Of a stretch of 64,000 bases of DNA, positions 42,039 through 51,160 are shown piece after piece (position 1 is the first letter of the stretch; the number at the start of each line of letters is the position of its first letter). The translations under genes were made by a program, and so were the position numbers. The stretch is from Alphaproteobacteria bacterium (GTDB lineage Bacteria > Pseudomonadota > Alphaproteobacteria > Micropepsales > Micropepsaceae). The stretch is from NCBI GenBank assembly GCA_019245415.1, contig JAFARO010000004.1:744001-808000 (forward strand), given 5' to 3'. The notes beneath the pieces are model-generated. The model saw only the letters and a list, made by a program, of their open reading frames with translations, was not told the DNA's origin and ran no database searches.

Positions 42039-43136
42039 CTACGACGCCCTGACCGCCTTGACCTTCTGCCCCGCTTCCAGACGCTCGGCGCCGCGCACGA
42101 TGACCCGGTCGCCCGGCGTGACGGCGCCCTTGATCTCGACCATGGCACCTTCCTCCGCGCCGGTCTCCACCGCGACGCGCTGCGCCTTGTCCTTCCTGTC
42201 GACCTTGAAGACATAGGTGCTCTCTTCGCGCAGCACCAGCGCGTCGCGCGGTACGGCGACCACGTCGCGCGGCAGGTCGGAAGGCATGAACACCTTGGCG
42301 GCGTCGCCGACCAGACCGGCGCCCGCGGGCAAAGCGAGGCGCACTTCGATGGTGCGGCTGGCGATGTCGCCGACCGGCACGATGGCGCGCACGCGCGCCG
42401 GCACGGACTTGCCCTGGAGCTCGACCGCGAGCTGCGTCCCCTCGGCGACGTTGCGCGCGGTGTCGATGGGCGATTGCACGCTCACTTCCAGCGACTGCGT
42501 GTCGACCAGCCGCACCACGGGCTTTCCGGGCGTGGCGTATTCGCCGGCATTGATCAGCCGCGCCACGACGCGCCCCGAGAAGGGCGCCCGGATGTCGCTG
42601 TGGCTGAACTGGTATTGGCTCTTCTTGAAGCTCGCTTCGGCCTGGGCGAGCGCGGCCGAATCCATGTCCTTGGTCGACAGCGCCTGATCGCGTGTGCTCT
42701 TGGCGATGGCGCTCTGGTTGAACAGATTGTCCATCCGCGCCGCCTGCTCGCGGTCGTAGCGCAATTGCGCCGCCAGCCGCGCCGCATTGGATTTGTCGGA
42801 TTGGAGCTGGAGGCTCGCGAGCTTGTTGTCGATGCGCGCGACGACGTCGCCCTGCTTGACCGCGGTGCCGACTTCCGCGACCCAGGCGATGCGGCCTTCG
42901 ACCTCCGAGGCGAGCTGGGAATCGCTGCGCGACACCACGGTGCCTGGCAGCGACACTTTCGGCGCCATCTTGACCAGGCGCGCGGTCGAGACGCCGACGG
43001 AGGGCGGTGGCGGCGCGGGCGGCGGCGCCTGCTGGGCGACTGCCTGCGGCGGGCGCGAGGCGACCATGAACGCGACGCCGAGGGCGACAAGGGCGCCTGC
43101 GACGAGCGGAGCGTGACCGAATTTTCGCATCATCAT
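42039..43136 (-). CDS. RND efflux periplasmic adaptor (HlyD/MFP family)
   Basis: A 365-residue membrane-fusion protein. An N-terminal anchor (APLVAGALVALGVAFMVA) is followed by a Gln/Pro linker, then the split biotinyl-lipoyl domain (EGRIAWVAEVGTAVKQGDVVARID before, DIRAPFSGRVVARLINAGEYA after). A helical hairpin of about 60 residues lies between (AARLAAQLRYDREQAARMDN). Beta-barrel and C-terminal domains follow (VEIKGAVTPGDRVIVRGAERL). It links the RND pump with an outer-membrane channel not present here. The start ATG 43136 overlaps the pump stop (ATGA), so the two are coupled. Confidence 0.9.
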   Translation of the reverse strand: MMMRKFGHAPLVAGALVALGVAFMVASRPPQAVAQQAPPPAPPPPSVGVSTARLVKMAPKVSLPGTVVSRSDSQLASEVEGRIAWVAEVGTAVKQGDVVARIDNKLASLQLQSDKSNAARLAAQLRYDREQAARMDNLFNQSAIAKSTRDQALSTKDMDSAALAQAEASFKKSQYQFSHSDIRAPFSGRVVARLINAGEYATPGKPVVRLVDTQSLEVSVQSPIDTARNVAEGTQLAVELQGKSVPARVRAIVPVGDIASRTIEVRLALPAGAGLVGDAAKVFMPSDLPRDVVAVPRDALVLREESTYVFKVDRKDKAQRVAVETGAEEGAMVEIKGAVTPGDRVIVRGAERLEAGQKVKAVRAS

Positions 43137-46100
43137 GCCGCTTCCTTCATCGGGGTGAACGGCGCCTGCCGCGCCGCTTCGGTCTTTTCGCCGAGCCGCA
43201 GCATCGCGGGCATCAGGACGAGGGTGAACACATGGCTGACGAGGATGCCGCCAACGATGACGGCGCCCAGGCCGCGATAGATCTCCGCGCCCGGTCCCGG
43301 CACCAGCACCAGAGGCAGCATGCCGAAGATCGCCGTCAAAGTGCTGGAGAAGATCGGGCGAAGTCTGGTCTCCAGACTGGATCGCACCGCGTCGACGCGG
43401 TTCATGCCTTCGGCTTCCGCCTGGCGCGTGCGCGCGACCAGCAGGATCGTGTTGTTGACCACGAGCCCCAGCACGATGATGAAGCCGATCATGGTGAGCA
43501 GATCGAGCGGCTGGAAGACGAAGAGGCCGAGCAATCTCAGCGCCGCCATGCCGCCCACCATGCCGAGCGGCAGGGCGATGGTGGCGATCGCCGAATCCCA
43601 CACCGACTTGAACAGCGCCGCCATGATGAGGAACAACAGCAGCACCGCGAGGGCGAAATTCTTGCCCATGTTCCAAAGCGCGTTGTCCAGGTGGTTGGCC
43701 GCGGCGCCATAGTTCACTGTGCCGTCGGCGGGCAGCAGCTTGCGGATCTCGGGCTCGATGTCGCGCTTGATGATCGCCATCGTGTCCTGCAGCGACATGT
43801 CGCGCGGGGGCTGGAGATTGAGCGCGACGGTGCGCCGGCGGTCCAGGCGATAGGTGCCGCTGGGCGCCAGGGTCTTCTGCATCGAAACCAGATGTCCGAA
43901 CGACACCACGCCGCCGGACGGTGTCGCGACCGGCGCCGCGCCGATGGCGTCGGGGGAGGCGAGCGTCTGGGATTTCAGGATGAGGAAGAGCTGCCGCTCG
44001 CCGTCATAGCGCTGGCCGACATAGGTGCCTTCGCCCAGCGCCTGGGTGACGGTGCCGACATCGGCGCGCGTCCAGCCCACTTCGGCGATGGAGCGGTCGT
44101 CGGGATGCAGACGTATTTGCGGCTGGTCGTAGTCCAGCGTCGGATTGGTGTTGACCACGCCTTCGGGGAATTTCTCGGTGAGCAGATCCATGCCCTTGCG
44201 CGCCGCCGCCCGCATCGCCTCGGCATCGTTGGACTGGATGTTGATCGAGATGCCGCCGCCCGCGTCGAAGCCGCCGAACAGGCTGCCCATCTGCGCGAAG
44301 GCCTGGGCATCCGGCAGGTCCTTGATGATCTCGTTGCGCACGATCTTCTCGATCGTGGGGAAATCCTCGTCGTTGGGCACGCGCACGGCCATGTCCATGA
44401 AGCCGGGCCCGTCCATCTTGACGTAATAGTTGAGCAGCTTGGGTTGCTTGGTGCCGTCGAGATAGGGCTTGAGGCGCTTGATGATCGGCTGGGCGATGGT
44501 CTTGTCGACGGTGTCCACCGTCGCGCTGGCGGGAAGCTGGATGAACCCGTCGATGGCGGCGCGCTTGACCTGCGGCAGGTATTGCAGGCTGGGCGTCAAC
44601 AGCCAGGTGCCGGCGATGGAGCCCGCGATCAAGCCGCCGATCCACAGCCTGCGCTTCTGCGGCGTGTTCGTCGCGCTCATGATCACATCGGTGATCTTGC
44701 GCCAGACATGGGCGAGGTCGCCGACCTTGGGCCGCGTCTTGAGGAACAGCATCGCCGTCACCGGCACCACCGTCACCGCGACGATCAGCGATACGAACAC
44801 GGCAAACGCGATGGTCAGCGCCAGATCGGCGAAGAGCTGGCCCTCGACGTCTTTCAGGAAGATCACCGGCAGGAAGATCGCGACATTGGTCGCGGTGGAG
44901 GCGAGCAGCGCGCCCCAGACCTGATGCGTGCCGGTCTCGGAGGCCTCTCCGCCTGGCATGCCGCGCTCGCGCAGGCGCAGGATGTTCTCGAAGGCGACGA
45001 TGGCGGCGTCGAGCACGATGCCGGTGGCGAAGGCGAGGCCCGCGAGCGAAACGACGTTCAAGGTGCGGCCGGACAGGTTGAGCAGCACCACCACCGCCAT
45101 CAGGCAGATCGGGATCGCGGCCGAGATGATCAAGGTGCCGCGCCACTCGCGCATGAAGAACCACAAGACGCCGACCGCGAGCAGGATGCCGAGGATGAGA
45201 TCGGAGGTGACCATCCCCATCGCCTGGTTGATGAAATGCGACGGATCGAACGACCAGGCGAGCTTGACGCCCTGTTCCTTGGCGGCGCCCGCGTTGATCT
45301 TCTCGATCTCCGCCTTCACCGCGTTGACGGTGGCGAGCACATTGGCGCCGTCGGCGCGGAACACCTGCAGCCCAAGCGCCGGGTTGCCGTTCTGGTAGGC
45401 GAAGCCTTGCGGCTTGCTCCGCCCGACATGGACGTCGGCGATGTCACCCAGATGCACCGGCTTGCCGTCGCGCCACTCCAGGACCAGGTCCTTGAGCGCC
45501 TGGACCGAATAGCGCCCGCGGAACTCGAGCCCGTAACGGCGCCGTCCGACGTCGAGCGTGCCGCCGGAAATGTCCTCGGCGCCGCTGATCTGCTGCGCCA
45601 TCTTCGGGATCTGCACGCCGAGCTGGGCTGCGCGCATCGGATCGAAGACGATGTCGATCTCGTCGGTGCCGCCGTTGGAATTGATCTGGGCCGAGCCGAC
45701 GCCGGGCACGGCTTCCAAGCGCGGGATGACGGAGTCCTTGAGCCATTGGGTATAGGAGTTCACGTCGCGCTTGTTGCCCGGCAGCTTCTGCATGAAGACG
45801 TAGAGCAAGAGCGCATTGGCGCTCTGGGTGCTGGCGAGCTGGACGAAGGGTTTTTGCGCGTCGGCGGGGAGCGGCGGCAGGCGGTTCAGCCGGCCGATCA
45901 CGTCGACCAGCGTGCTCTTCATGTCGGTGCCGAGCGCGAAGGTGAGCTGGACATAGCCGCCGCCGCTGTTGGCGAAGCCGTCCATCTCCTGGAGCCCGGG
46001 GATGCCCTGCAGCACGTCCTCTTCGGGCTGCACGAGCTGCGACTCGACTTCGCGCGGCGTCTCGGCGCGCCAATCGGTCTCGATGCCGATCTGGGGGCGA

Positions 46101-46225
46101 TCGATGTCCGGAAAGAGCTGGATCGGCAGGTTGTAGAGGGCGAAGGCACCGAACAGGATGGTGACGGCGACGCCCACGGCGACGGCTGCCGGGCTCTTGA
46201 GGCCCGCTTCGGTCAGCGCGCGCAT
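43133..46225 (-). CDS. RND-family efflux pump permease
   Basis: A 1030-residue inner-membrane pump with the standard RND layout: helix 1 (VAVGVAVTILFGAFALYNL), a first periplasmic loop with porter subdomains, helices 2-6, a second periplasmic loop and helices 8-12. Helix 4 reads FATGIVLDAAIVAFENILRL, with a single Asp where AcrB-type pumps have Asp-Asp. DA at this place is more usual in heavy-metal pumps, although the N-terminal PIQLFPDIDRPQIGIET is drug-pump-like. Substrates cannot be predicted. ATG 46225 is preceded by AAGGAGGGA. Divergent from an M13 peptidase across 223 bp with a palindrome. Confidence 0.9.
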   Translation of the reverse strand: MRALTEAGLKSPAAVAVGVAVTILFGAFALYNLPIQLFPDIDRPQIGIETDWRAETPREVESQLVQPEEDVLQGIPGLQEMDGFANSGGGYVQLTFALGTDMKSTLVDVIGRLNRLPPLPADAQKPFVQLASTQSANALLLYVFMQKLPGNKRDVNSYTQWLKDSVIPRLEAVPGVGSAQINSNGGTDEIDIVFDPMRAAQLGVQIPKMAQQISGAEDISGGTLDVGRRRYGLEFRGRYSVQALKDLVLEWRDGKPVHLGDIADVHVGRSKPQGFAYQNGNPALGLQVFRADGANVLATVNAVKAEIEKINAGAAKEQGVKLAWSFDPSHFINQAMGMVTSDLILGILLAVGVLWFFMREWRGTLIISAAIPICLMAVVVLLNLSGRTLNVVSLAGLAFATGIVLDAAIVAFENILRLRERGMPGGEASETGTHQVWGALLASTATNVAIFLPVIFLKDVEGQLFADLALTIAFAVFVSLIVAVTVVPVTAMLFLKTRPKVGDLAHVWRKITDVIMSATNTPQKRRLWIGGLIAGSIAGTWLLTPSLQYLPQVKRAAIDGFIQLPASATVDTVDKTIAQPIIKRLKPYLDGTKQPKLLNYYVKMDGPGFMDMAVRVPNDEDFPTIEKIVRNEIIKDLPDAQAFAQMGSLFGGFDAGGGISINIQSNDAEAMRAAARKGMDLLTEKFPEGVVNTNPTLDYDQPQIRLHPDDRSIAEVGWTRADVGTVTQALGEGTYVGQRYDGERQLFLILKSQTLASPDAIGAAPVATPSGGVVSFGHLVSMQKTLAPSGTYRLDRRRTVALNLQPPRDMSLQDTMAIIKRDIEPEIRKLLPADGTVNYGAAANHLDNALWNMGKNFALAVLLLFLIMAALFKSVWDSAIATIALPLGMVGGMAALRLLGLFVFQPLDLLTMIGFIIVLGLVVNNTILLVARTRQAEAEGMNRVDAVRSSLETRLRPIFSSTLTAIFGMLPLVLVPGPGAEIYRGLGAVIVGGILVSHVFTLVLMPAMLRLGEKTEAARQAPFTPMKEAA

Positions 46226-46306
46226 GCTCCCTCCTTGTTGCGCTTTATGAAAAGATTGCGATCCGCGTGGCGAGAAAAAGGCGCCCGCCGCTCACTTGTC
46301 CGTGAT

Positions 46307-46339
46307 TTTGCATGCGCCATGGAATGGCCTCCATGCAAA
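46307..46339. promoter_or_regulatory. inverted repeat between divergent RND and M13 genes
   Basis: TTTGCATG (46307-46314) and CATGCAAA (46332-46339) are perfect eight-base arms with a 17-base spacer, in a 223-bp intergenic region that must hold both promoters. The arm centres are 25 bp apart, about two and a half helical turns. It could be an operator for a dimeric regulator; no regulator gene is adjacent. Confidence 0.35.
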
Positions 46340-46448
46340 GCGCGCGCAGCTTCGCTATTAGCGCGCCGATGACATGAACTTTCGTTTAGCCACCGCCCTT
46401 GCTTGCCAGGCTTGGCGCGTGGTTAAGGTGCGCGACAGGGAGAGAACC

Positions 46449-48488
46449 ATGCAAAAATTCGGCATCGCGGCTCTTGTCGTCTTGGGGGCGTCCGTGGCGT
46501 TGGCCTTAACCGAACATCATGGCGTCGATCTCGCCGGCATCGACCATGCGGTCAAGCCGGGCGACGATTTCTATCGCTACGCCAATGGCGCCTGGATCGC
46601 GAAGACGGTGATCCCGCCCGACCGTGCGAGCGAAGGTCCGGGCGCGATCCTGACCGAAAAGACTCGCGAACGCGTACGCGGACTGATCGAGGAGGCCGCC
46701 AAGGCGCACCCGAAGCCGGGCTCGGACGCGCAAAAGGTCGGCGACACTTACGCGAGCTATCTCGACGAGGCCGCAATCGAGGCCAAGGGTCTTCGCCCGC
46801 TGGGGCCCGACCTCTCGCGCATCGGCGCGATCAAGGACAAAGCCGCTCTATCGTCCTATCTCGGCGGCACCTTGCGCGCCGATGTCGACGCGTTGAACTC
46901 CACGAACTTCCATACCGACCACGTCTTCGGCGTCTGGATCACGCAGGGCTTCTCGAACCCCGACCGCAACGTGCCCTATCTGCTGCAAGGCGGCCTCGGC
47001 ATGCCCGACCGCGACTACTACATCGAGCAGACGCCGCAGATGGCGAAGCTGCGCGAACAGTTCCGCGGCCACATCGCCGCCGTTCTCAAGCTCGCCAAGA
47101 TCGCGGACGCCGACAAGAAGGCCGCGGCGATCCTCGCGCTCGAAACCGGCATCGCGCAGAGCCATGTCTCGCGCGCCGACAGCGAGGACGTGCACAAGGC
47201 GGACAATCCGTGGAAGCGCGCCGACTTCGCGGCGAAGGCGCCGGGGATGGACTGGAACGCCTTTTTCGGCGCCGCCGATCTTGCGGCCCAAGACGATTTC
47301 ATCGTCTGGCATCCGAGTGCCGTCGTCGGCATCTCGAAGCTGGCCGCGAGCCAGCCGCTCGATGTGTGGAAGGACTATCTGACCTTCCATCTCCTCGATC
47401 ACTATTCGAGCGTGCTGCCGAAAGCGTTCGTCGACGAACGTTTCGCGTTTTACGGCACGGCGCTGTCGGGCACGCCCCAGAACCAGGACCGCTGGAAGCG
47501 CGCCGTCGATGCGACCGATTCCGCCTTGGGCGAAGCGGTCGGCAAGATGTATGCGGCAAGATACTTCCCGGCGTCGTCCAAGGCGCGCATCCAGGCGATG
47601 GTGCAGGAATTGCTCGCCGCTTATCACGCCCGCATCGAAAAGCTGGCCTGGATGTCGCCCAAGACCAAAGAAAAGGCGCTCGCCAAATTGGCGACGCTCA
47701 GGATCGGCGTCGGTTATCCCGACAGATGGCGCGACTATTCCGCGCTTCAGGTCGTTCGCGGCGACGCGCTGGGCAATCTGATGCGCGCCGAGATGTTCGA
47801 GTACCGGCGCAATCTCGCCAAGCTGCACGGCCCGGTCGACCGCGGCGAGTGGGCAATGGTGCCGCAGGAGGTGAACGCCGTGAACCTGCCGCTCGCCAAC
47901 GCGCTGAATTTCCCGGCCGCGATCCTGCAGCCGCCCTTCTTCGATCCCGGCGCCGACGACGCCTACAATTTCGGCTCCATCGGCGCCACGATCGGCCACG
48001 AGATCAGCCATAGCTTCGACGATCAGGGCAGCCAGTTCGACGCGGAGGGCCGGCTGCTCAACTGGTGGACGCCGCAAGACTTCGCGCACTTCCAGGTAGC
48101 ATCGGCGGCGCTGGCGCGGCAGTTCGACGCCTATCGTCCATTCCCCGATCTCGCGGTCAACGGCAAGCAGACCTTGAGCGAGAACATCGCCGACGTCGCG
48201 GGCCTCTCCGCCTCGCACGATGCCTATCTGCTCTCGCTGCACGGGAAGCCCGCGCCGGTGATCGACGGACTGACGGGCGACCAGCGCTTCTTCCTCGCCT
48301 ACACCCAGAGCTGGCGGCAGAAGATCCGCGACGCGGCGCTGCGCCAGCGCATCAAGACCGACGGTCACGCGCCGGCGATGTATCGCGGCGACACGGTGCG
48401 CAACCTGGACGCCTGGTATCCCGCGTTCGACGTGAAGCCGGGCGAGGCGCTCTATCTGGCGCCGCCGGACCGCATCCAGATTTGGTGA
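46449..48488 (+). CDS. M13-family zinc metallopeptidase (neprilysin/PepO-like), copy 2
   Basis: A 679-residue exported paralogue of the enzyme at 39836-41866. Signal peptide QKFGIAALVVLGASVALAL starts at ATG 46449, preceded by AGGGAGAGAACC; the frame upstream to 46374 is not needed. It has PGDDFYRYANGAWIAKTVIP at the N-terminus, zinc motif GATIGHEISHSFDDQG (HEISH at about 517-521) and Glu/Asp ligands in ENIADVAGLSASHDAY at about 577-592. The ending RNLDAWYPAFDVKPGEALYL and IQIW is typical. Catalytic residues are intact. The two paralogues lie on opposite strands either side of the RND pump. Confidence 0.92.
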   Translation: MQKFGIAALVVLGASVALALTEHHGVDLAGIDHAVKPGDDFYRYANGAWIAKTVIPPDRASEGPGAILTEKTRERVRGLIEEAAKAHPKPGSDAQKVGDTYASYLDEAAIEAKGLRPLGPDLSRIGAIKDKAALSSYLGGTLRADVDALNSTNFHTDHVFGVWITQGFSNPDRNVPYLLQGGLGMPDRDYYIEQTPQMAKLREQFRGHIAAVLKLAKIADADKKAAAILALETGIAQSHVSRADSEDVHKADNPWKRADFAAKAPGMDWNAFFGAADLAAQDDFIVWHPSAVVGISKLAASQPLDVWKDYLTFHLLDHYSSVLPKAFVDERFAFYGTALSGTPQNQDRWKRAVDATDSALGEAVGKMYAARYFPASSKARIQAMVQELLAAYHARIEKLAWMSPKTKEKALAKLATLRIGVGYPDRWRDYSALQVVRGDALGNLMRAEMFEYRRNLAKLHGPVDRGEWAMVPQEVNAVNLPLANALNFPAAILQPPFFDPGADDAYNFGSIGATIGHEISHSFDDQGSQFDAEGRLLNWWTPQDFAHFQVASAALARQFDAYRPFPDLAVNGKQTLSENIADVAGLSASHDAYLLSLHGKPAPVIDGLTGDQRFFLAYTQSWRQKIRDAALRQRIKTDGHAPAMYRGDTVRNLDAWYPAFDVKPGEALYLAPPDRIQIW

Positions 48489-48565
48489 GGGACCTACAGC
48501 CTCAATAGACTCTGTGCCAAGCTCGTCCCTCGAACGGCGACGCGCGTTGCGGGAGGGGGAAGGTC

Positions 48566-49231
48566 TTGCTCGTTCTATCCGGCATCGCCGTGGTGGTCCT
48601 GGGCTTTGCGCTCAGGGCGAACCCGCTGCTGGTCGTGGTCGTTGCTGCGCTGGTGACGGGCTTGACCGCGGGAATGCATCCGGGCGCGGTGGTCGCGATG
48701 CTGGGACACGCCTTCGTCGCCAACCGCTTCATCGCCGTGGCCTGGCTGGTGCTGCCGGTGATCGGACTGCTCGAGCGCGGCGGCATCCGCGAGCGGGCGC
48801 GGATATTGATCGGCAGGCTCCGCGCCGCGACGCCGGGACGCGTGCTGATCCTTTATCTGGCGCTGCGCCAGATCTCCGCGACGCTCGGTCTGGTGGCGCT
48901 CGGCGGCCATGTGCAGATGGTGCGTCCGCTGATCGCGCCGATGGCGGAAGCCGCCGCCGAACGTCAGGCGCCGCTCGACGCAGAGACGCGCGACCGCGTG
49001 CGCGCCTATGCCGCCTCGGCAGACAATGTCGGTGTCTTCTTCGGCGAGGATGTCTTCGTCGCCATCGGCTCCATCCTGCTGATCAAGGGGTTCCTCGAGC
49101 AGAACGGCATCGTCGTCGCCCCGATCCGACTTTCCGTCTGGGCGATTCCGACGGCGCTGATCGCCTTCGCCGTGCACGCCACGCGGCTGTGGCTGTTCGA
49201 CCGGCGCCTCAAGGCCAGGAGCAAGGCGTGA
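48566..49231 (+). CDS. DUF969-family membrane protein
   Basis: A 221-residue protein with five to six membrane helices (LVLSGIAVVVLGFALRANPL; VVVAALVTGLTAGMHPGAVVA). The phrases NPLLVVVVAALVTGLTAGM, FVANRFIAVAWLVLPVIGLLERGG and FGEDVFVAIGSILLIKGFLE are those of DUF969. The likely start is TTG 48566, with GGAGG about nine bases upstream. The stop overlaps the GTG start of the DUF979 gene (GTGA). DUF969 and DUF979 always occur as a pair and are thought to form a two-subunit transporter, possibly for a peptide or amino acid derivative. It follows an M13 peptidase on the same strand, a hint of a peptide-related role. Confidence 0.82.
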   Translation: MLVLSGIAVVVLGFALRANPLLVVVVAALVTGLTAGMHPGAVVAMLGHAFVANRFIAVAWLVLPVIGLLERGGIRERARILIGRLRAATPGRVLILYLALRQISATLGLVALGGHVQMVRPLIAPMAEAAAERQAPLDAETRDRVRAYAASADNVGVFFGEDVFVAIGSILLIKGFLEQNGIVVAPIRLSVWAIPTALIAFAVHATRLWLFDRRLKARSKA

Positions 49232-50154
49232 TCGGGTTGGACGCGCTTTATCTGCTGACGGGAGCGCTGTTTGCGGCGTTCGCCCTGCAGCACGCGCTCG
49301 CGCGCTCCTGGCGCAGCGCGGTGTTCTGGGGATGCTTCGCGGCGACGATGCTCGGCGGCTCGGTTTTTTCCGACACCGTGAACGGCGCGCTGGTGATCGT
49401 GCTGGCGGTGCTGGGCGCGGCCGGTCTGCGGCCGAAGCCGGTCAAGACCACGGACCTTGAGACGCGCCAGCGTTCCGCGGCTCGGTCGGGGAATCTGCTC
49501 TTCCTCCCGGCGCTCGCCGTTCCCGCCATCACGCTGGCAGGGACGTTGCTACTGCCCGGCAGCAGGTTCGTCGACGCCAAGCAGGTGACGCTGGTTTCGC
49601 TGGCGCTGGCGTCGGTGGTTTCGCTGGTCCTGGCGATGGGGATCGTGCGCGCCGGGCCCTACGCCGCCTTGAGCGAGGGACGCAGGCTGGTCGATTCCAT
49701 CGGCTGGGCGGCGGTGCTGCCGCAGCTCCTCGCGGCGCTCGGCGGCATCTTCGCGGCCGCCGGCGTCGGGCAGGTGATCGCGCATCTAACCACCGCCTAT
49801 ATCCCGATGACGCTGCCGGTGGTCGCGGTGGTGGCCTATACCATCGGCATGGCGTTGTTCACGTTCGTCATGGGCAATGCCTTTGCGGCGTTTCCGGTGA
49901 TGACGGCGGGCATAGGTCTGCCGCTGATCGTCGGCAAGTTCGGCGGCGATCCCGTCGTCATGGCGGCGGTGGGGATGCTGTCGGGCTTTTGCGGGACGCT
50001 GATGACGCCGATGGCCGCGAACTTCAACATCGTGCCGGCGGCAGTGCTGGACCTGAAGGACCGCAACGGCGTGATCAAGGTGCAGATTCCGACCGCTCTA
50101 CTGCTTCTCGCCGCGAATACGACAATCATGGCCATCTTCGTCTATCATCGGTGA
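49228..50154 (+). CDS. DUF979-family membrane protein
   Basis: A 308-residue partner of the DUF969 protein with about nine helices. Recognisable parts are FWGCFAATMLGGSVFSDTVN, LAALGGIFAAAGVGQVIAHL, GMALFTFVMGNAFAAFPVMT and GMLSGFCGTLMTPMAANFNI near the end. These glycine- and Asn-rich helices are typical of DUF979 and suggest a transporter. The GTG start overlaps the DUF969 stop by four bases, so the two are translationally coupled. A DUF2891 gene begins five bases after its stop, so three genes are in one operon. Confidence 0.85.
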   Translation: MIGLDALYLLTGALFAAFALQHALARSWRSAVFWGCFAATMLGGSVFSDTVNGALVIVLAVLGAAGLRPKPVKTTDLETRQRSAARSGNLLFLPALAVPAITLAGTLLLPGSRFVDAKQVTLVSLALASVVSLVLAMGIVRAGPYAALSEGRRLVDSIGWAAVLPQLLAALGGIFAAAGVGQVIAHLTTAYIPMTLPVVAVVAYTIGMALFTFVMGNAFAAFPVMTAGIGLPLIVGKFGGDPVVMAAVGMLSGFCGTLMTPMAANFNIVPAAVLDLKDRNGVIKVQIPTALLLLAANTTIMAIFVYHR

Positions 50155-50158
50155 CCGC

Positions 50159-51160
50159 ATGACGACCCTGACCCAGACCCTCGCCGAACGCTTTTCGGCC
50201 ATCGCGCTCGGCCATGTCCGGCGCGAGTTCCCGAACAAGCTCGACCATGTGATGGACGGCGCCGACGATGCGCGCGGCCCGCGCGATCTCCACCCGATCT
50301 TCTACGGCAGCTTCGACTGGCACAGCTGCGTGCATGGCTATTGGATGCTGGCGCGCCTGCTGCGGCTCCATCCCGGCCACGCGCAGGCCGACGCGACGGC
50401 AGCGCTGTTCGATGCCGCCTTCACCGAGGACAATGTCGCGGGCGAATACTCCTATCTCCTGCGCCCATCGAGCGGCGGGTTCGAGCGCCCCTATGGCTGG
50501 GCCTGGGCGCTGATGCTGGCGGCGGAATTGAAGCGCTTCGCCGACCGGCCGTGGTCTGAGGCTTTCAGGCCGCTCGAGAACGCCTTCGTGGCCCGCTTTC
50601 ACGACTATCTGCCGAAGCTCACCTATCCGCTCCGCGCCGGCACACATGCCAACACGGCCTTCGCTCTCGTCCTCGGCGATGCCTATGCGCGGGCAAGCAA
50701 CGACTCGCGGCTGAGCGCGCTGTTCGCGAAACATGCGAAGCGCTGGTTCGGTGCCGATCGCGACGCACCCGCGTGGGAGCCCAGCGGCGACGACTTTCTA
50801 TCGCCCACCTTGATCGAGGCCTTTGCCATGCTGCGGCTTCTGCCGCGCGCGCAGTTCACGGCGTGGTTCGCGAACTTCCTGCCGGCCATCGGGCAGGGCC
50901 TGCCTGCGGTGCTCTTCCAGCCCGCGATGGTCAGCGACCGCAGTGATGGCAAGATCGCCCACCTCGACGGAGTCAATCTGAGCCGCGCCTGGTGCCTGCG
51001 CGCGCTGGCGGAGGCTGTCGACGATCCCCGGACCGCTGCGTTGCTGCGCGAGACGGCGGAAAAGCATATTCACGCATCGCTGCCGCACGTCGCCGGGGAC
51101 TATGCCGGCGAGCATTGGCTGGCGACATTCGCGGTGCTGGCGTTAGGGCCGCTGGGCTAG
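50159..51160 (+). CDS. DUF2891-family protein
   Basis: A 333-residue soluble protein without a signal peptide. It has HPIFYGSFDWHSCVHGYWML, with the conserved W-H-S-x-V-H-x-x-W of DUF2891, and FERPYGWAWALMLAAEL, typical of an alpha/alpha barrel. LAEAVDDPRTAALLRETAEKH and AGDYAGEHWLATFAVLAL close it. Members of this family are uncharacterised. It begins five bases after the DUF979 stop, so it is in the same operon as the DUF969/DUF979 pair, and the three occur together in other bacteria. It overlaps the convergent next gene by 18 bases. Confidence 0.8.
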   Translation: MTTLTQTLAERFSAIALGHVRREFPNKLDHVMDGADDARGPRDLHPIFYGSFDWHSCVHGYWMLARLLRLHPGHAQADATAALFDAAFTEDNVAGEYSYLLRPSSGGFERPYGWAWALMLAAELKRFADRPWSEAFRPLENAFVARFHDYLPKLTYPLRAGTHANTAFALVLGDAYARASNDSRLSALFAKHAKRWFGADRDAPAWEPSGDDFLSPTLIEAFAMLRLLPRAQFTAWFANFLPAIGQGLPAVLFQPAMVSDRSDGKIAHLDGVNLSRAWCLRALAEAVDDPRTAALLRETAEKHIHASLPHVAGDYAGEHWLATFAVLALGPLG

